Assembly (NCBI GenBank): GCA_964057225.1
Contig: OZ059897.1
Span: 5,456,001-5,520,000, forward strand
DNA length: 64,000 bases
DNA from: Auanema rhodensis
Lineage: Eukaryota; Nematoda; Chromadorea; Rhabditida; Rhabditidae
Reading direction: 5' to 3'
Shown here piece after piece: positions 62,664 to 64,000 of this stretch. Positions within the stretch are counted from its first letter, which is position 1; each line of letters opens with the position of its first letter. Made by a program: the position numbers and the translations under genes. The notes below the pieces were generated by a model. That model was not told where the DNA came from. It saw only the letters and a program-made list of their open reading frames with translations, and did not search any database.

Positions 62664-63346
62664 CTATATTTGACAATAGGTTTCTTGCTCAATAGACGAA
62701 TAATCCCGTTCATTCCATGCTAATGTTGTATGGCAAAGCTGGAAAAATGGAATAAATACTATTCATGAATATACAAACCGATTAATACAACATGAAACTA
62801 GAACTTACAACTTTTTGTTTTTCAGAACTGTCTAATTTGCACTTAGGAACTTGAGTCAGCGGTGTTTTCTGACAACGTAATTAGCTAAGCTAAGTTGCAG
62901 TGAATAAGAGATTTACCTGAGGACAGCCACTTCGTTGAAAAGTTGTTTCGAATGAATATGTGGAATACATTTTGCCATTATTGATTACTGAAACCTAAAA
63001 CATGTAGAAAAGTTAGAAAACGATGAGGGTGAACAAAGTTTGTACTTTGGTAGCATGATGTTTATTGGATGTTGCTATCCACCAGTTTGAGTCATGAATC
63101 TGTCTATTTGCTTCAGGTGTCACACTCTTGTTAATTAGATCCTATAATAAAAATATTTTGAAAAATATAATTTTTAAATTGAAAAAAATCACAAAGTCGA
63201 AATTAAATTTTTCAAAAGAAATAAAAGTAAGAAGAAGGATCTACCTGTAAAGTTGAATCATTATCTGGAACGGATATCTTTTTACCAGTAGATGCACTGT
63301 TGGAAATATTAATAAGGCAAGATAGTAAAAAGATGATTTTAATCAT
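62664..63346 (-). CDS. Type-2 cystatin-like secreted protein
   Basis: Five exons: 63346-63245, 63141-63046, 62994-62917, 62868-62809 and 62738-62664. They total 136 residues and every junction is in phase. A signal peptide (IIFLLSCLINISNS) precedes a domain with the four-cysteine spacing of type-2 cystatins: GCPQ...VPKC, then VLCHTTLAW...ETYC, where the Trp sits at the place of the PW hairpin. The segment TKVSVINNGKMYSTYSFE lies where cystatins carry the QxVxG inhibitory loop but does not match QxVxG well, so papain-type protease inhibition is uncertain. Length fits the family. Could be a diverged cystatin or another small disulfide protein. Confidence 0.6.
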
Positions 63347-64000
63347 GTCGACACAAAGATAATGAAAATTCTTGATGGTGAGTATCGAATAAATATATCT
63401 AAAAATGTCAAATATTGACAGAAGTTATTGGAAAAATGCTGTGATATCATGAAAAATGGAACACAATTCTGCAACAAAGATGAGTCATATTTAACCATTT
63501 TTATATATGTATAGTAATGAAGAGTGAAAATATTTATGAAAATAACTTCTAAACTAGCAGGCTTATTATTAAAATGAAAAAAAAATGGGAAAACCAGCAA
63601 TGAATAGATGGGAATAATAATGCGAAAAAAATTTCTTTTTTTTTCATTGAGAATAAAAGAGCTCAAATGATTGGAGCGAGATCAAATACTTTTGACAAAC
63701 TTTGCGGTGTTTCTGAATCTCACAAGTCAAACGTTGGACTGAAACGACGCATTATGATTACCATCGAGGACGTTGTCACGCATGTCAACGTAAACGTCAT
63801 ATAGTTATTCGGAACAAACAGGATAGGCTTTCTTGAAATCAGTAAAAAAGCAGAAAAAAGGTCAATTCAGCAAGTTTCGCTAGACAAGTTTATGTGTCAA
63901 ATCAAAGTTGAAAACGTTAAGTAAACTATAGCATTCTATTCTAATATTAGATAACTTTCAAGCAGTCTATCTATGTCTATACATTTGAACCTCGTCAACC
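63347..64000. other. Right edge, unresolved
   Basis: Upstream of the cystatin-like gene. An ATG frame at 63667 runs 44 codons, and an alternative + frame around 63730-63830 reads GRCHACQRKRH. Either could be an exon of a gene extending beyond the window, but splice context is unclear. The 107-codon minus frame (63666-63343) is AT-rich and judged spurious. Confidence 0.35.

Overview
The window looks like nuclear DNA of a nematode-like animal. It is AT-rich, and nearly all genes are split by tiny GT-AG introns, usually 40-50 nt. The products include a short cuticle-type collagen with an N-terminal membrane anchor and RxKR site, a cuticlin-like ZP-domain protein, and a C. elegans-like JUN bZIP. 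A GCP5-like gamma-tubulin ring component is also present, a family C. elegans lacks, so a lineage far from Caenorhabditis is likely. The species cannot be named from sequence alone. Gene models were built by hand from splice signals and reading phase; family names come from recalled homology, not searches.

Layout. 1-2.6 kb: 3' part of a Jun-like transcription factor with a long, repeat-bearing intron. 4.2-7.1 kb: two adjacent TATA-box genes, one encoding a secreted precursor with a 68-residue, 30-cysteine core between furin-type sites, the other a very basic Ser/Arg/Lys heptad-repeat protein. 7.6-24.1 kb: a compact leftward cluster, in order of transcription CHMP3/Vps24, RNase H1, a large protein of about four decayed RNase H folds, mitofusin, a GCP5-like protein and a TBC1D2/TBC-2-type Rab GAP. 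24.7-34.2 kb: a compact rightward cluster with a Ser-rich coiled-coil protein, the MESD chaperone, exocyst Sec6/EXOC3 and a CCCH+CHY zinc-finger protein. A tiny secreted-peptide gene lies antisense inside a Sec6 intron. 34.4-37.8 kb: a secreted Pro-rich protein and the collagen. 43-47 kb: ZP-domain cuticlin-like protein. 48.9-49.6 kb: ML-domain (NPC2-like) lipid-binding protein. 60-61.4 kb: small Cys-rich type I membrane protein. 62.7-63.3 kb (minus): cystatin-like secreted protein.

The two clusters are operon-like: several same-strand neighbours lie about 180-230 bp apart, and many start codons sit 0-20 nt after an intron-type acceptor, as expected for spliced-leader trans-splicing. They carry housekeeping functions (ESCRT-III, mitochondrial fusion, Rab GAP, exocyst, ER chaperone). 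The right half is gene-poor, rich in CT/GA microsatellites, and holds mostly secreted or cuticle-related genes.

The strongest candidate for something undescribed is the pseudo-RNase H protein next to a catalytically intact RNase H1. The furin-bounded cysteine peptide and the intron-nested peptide gene follow.
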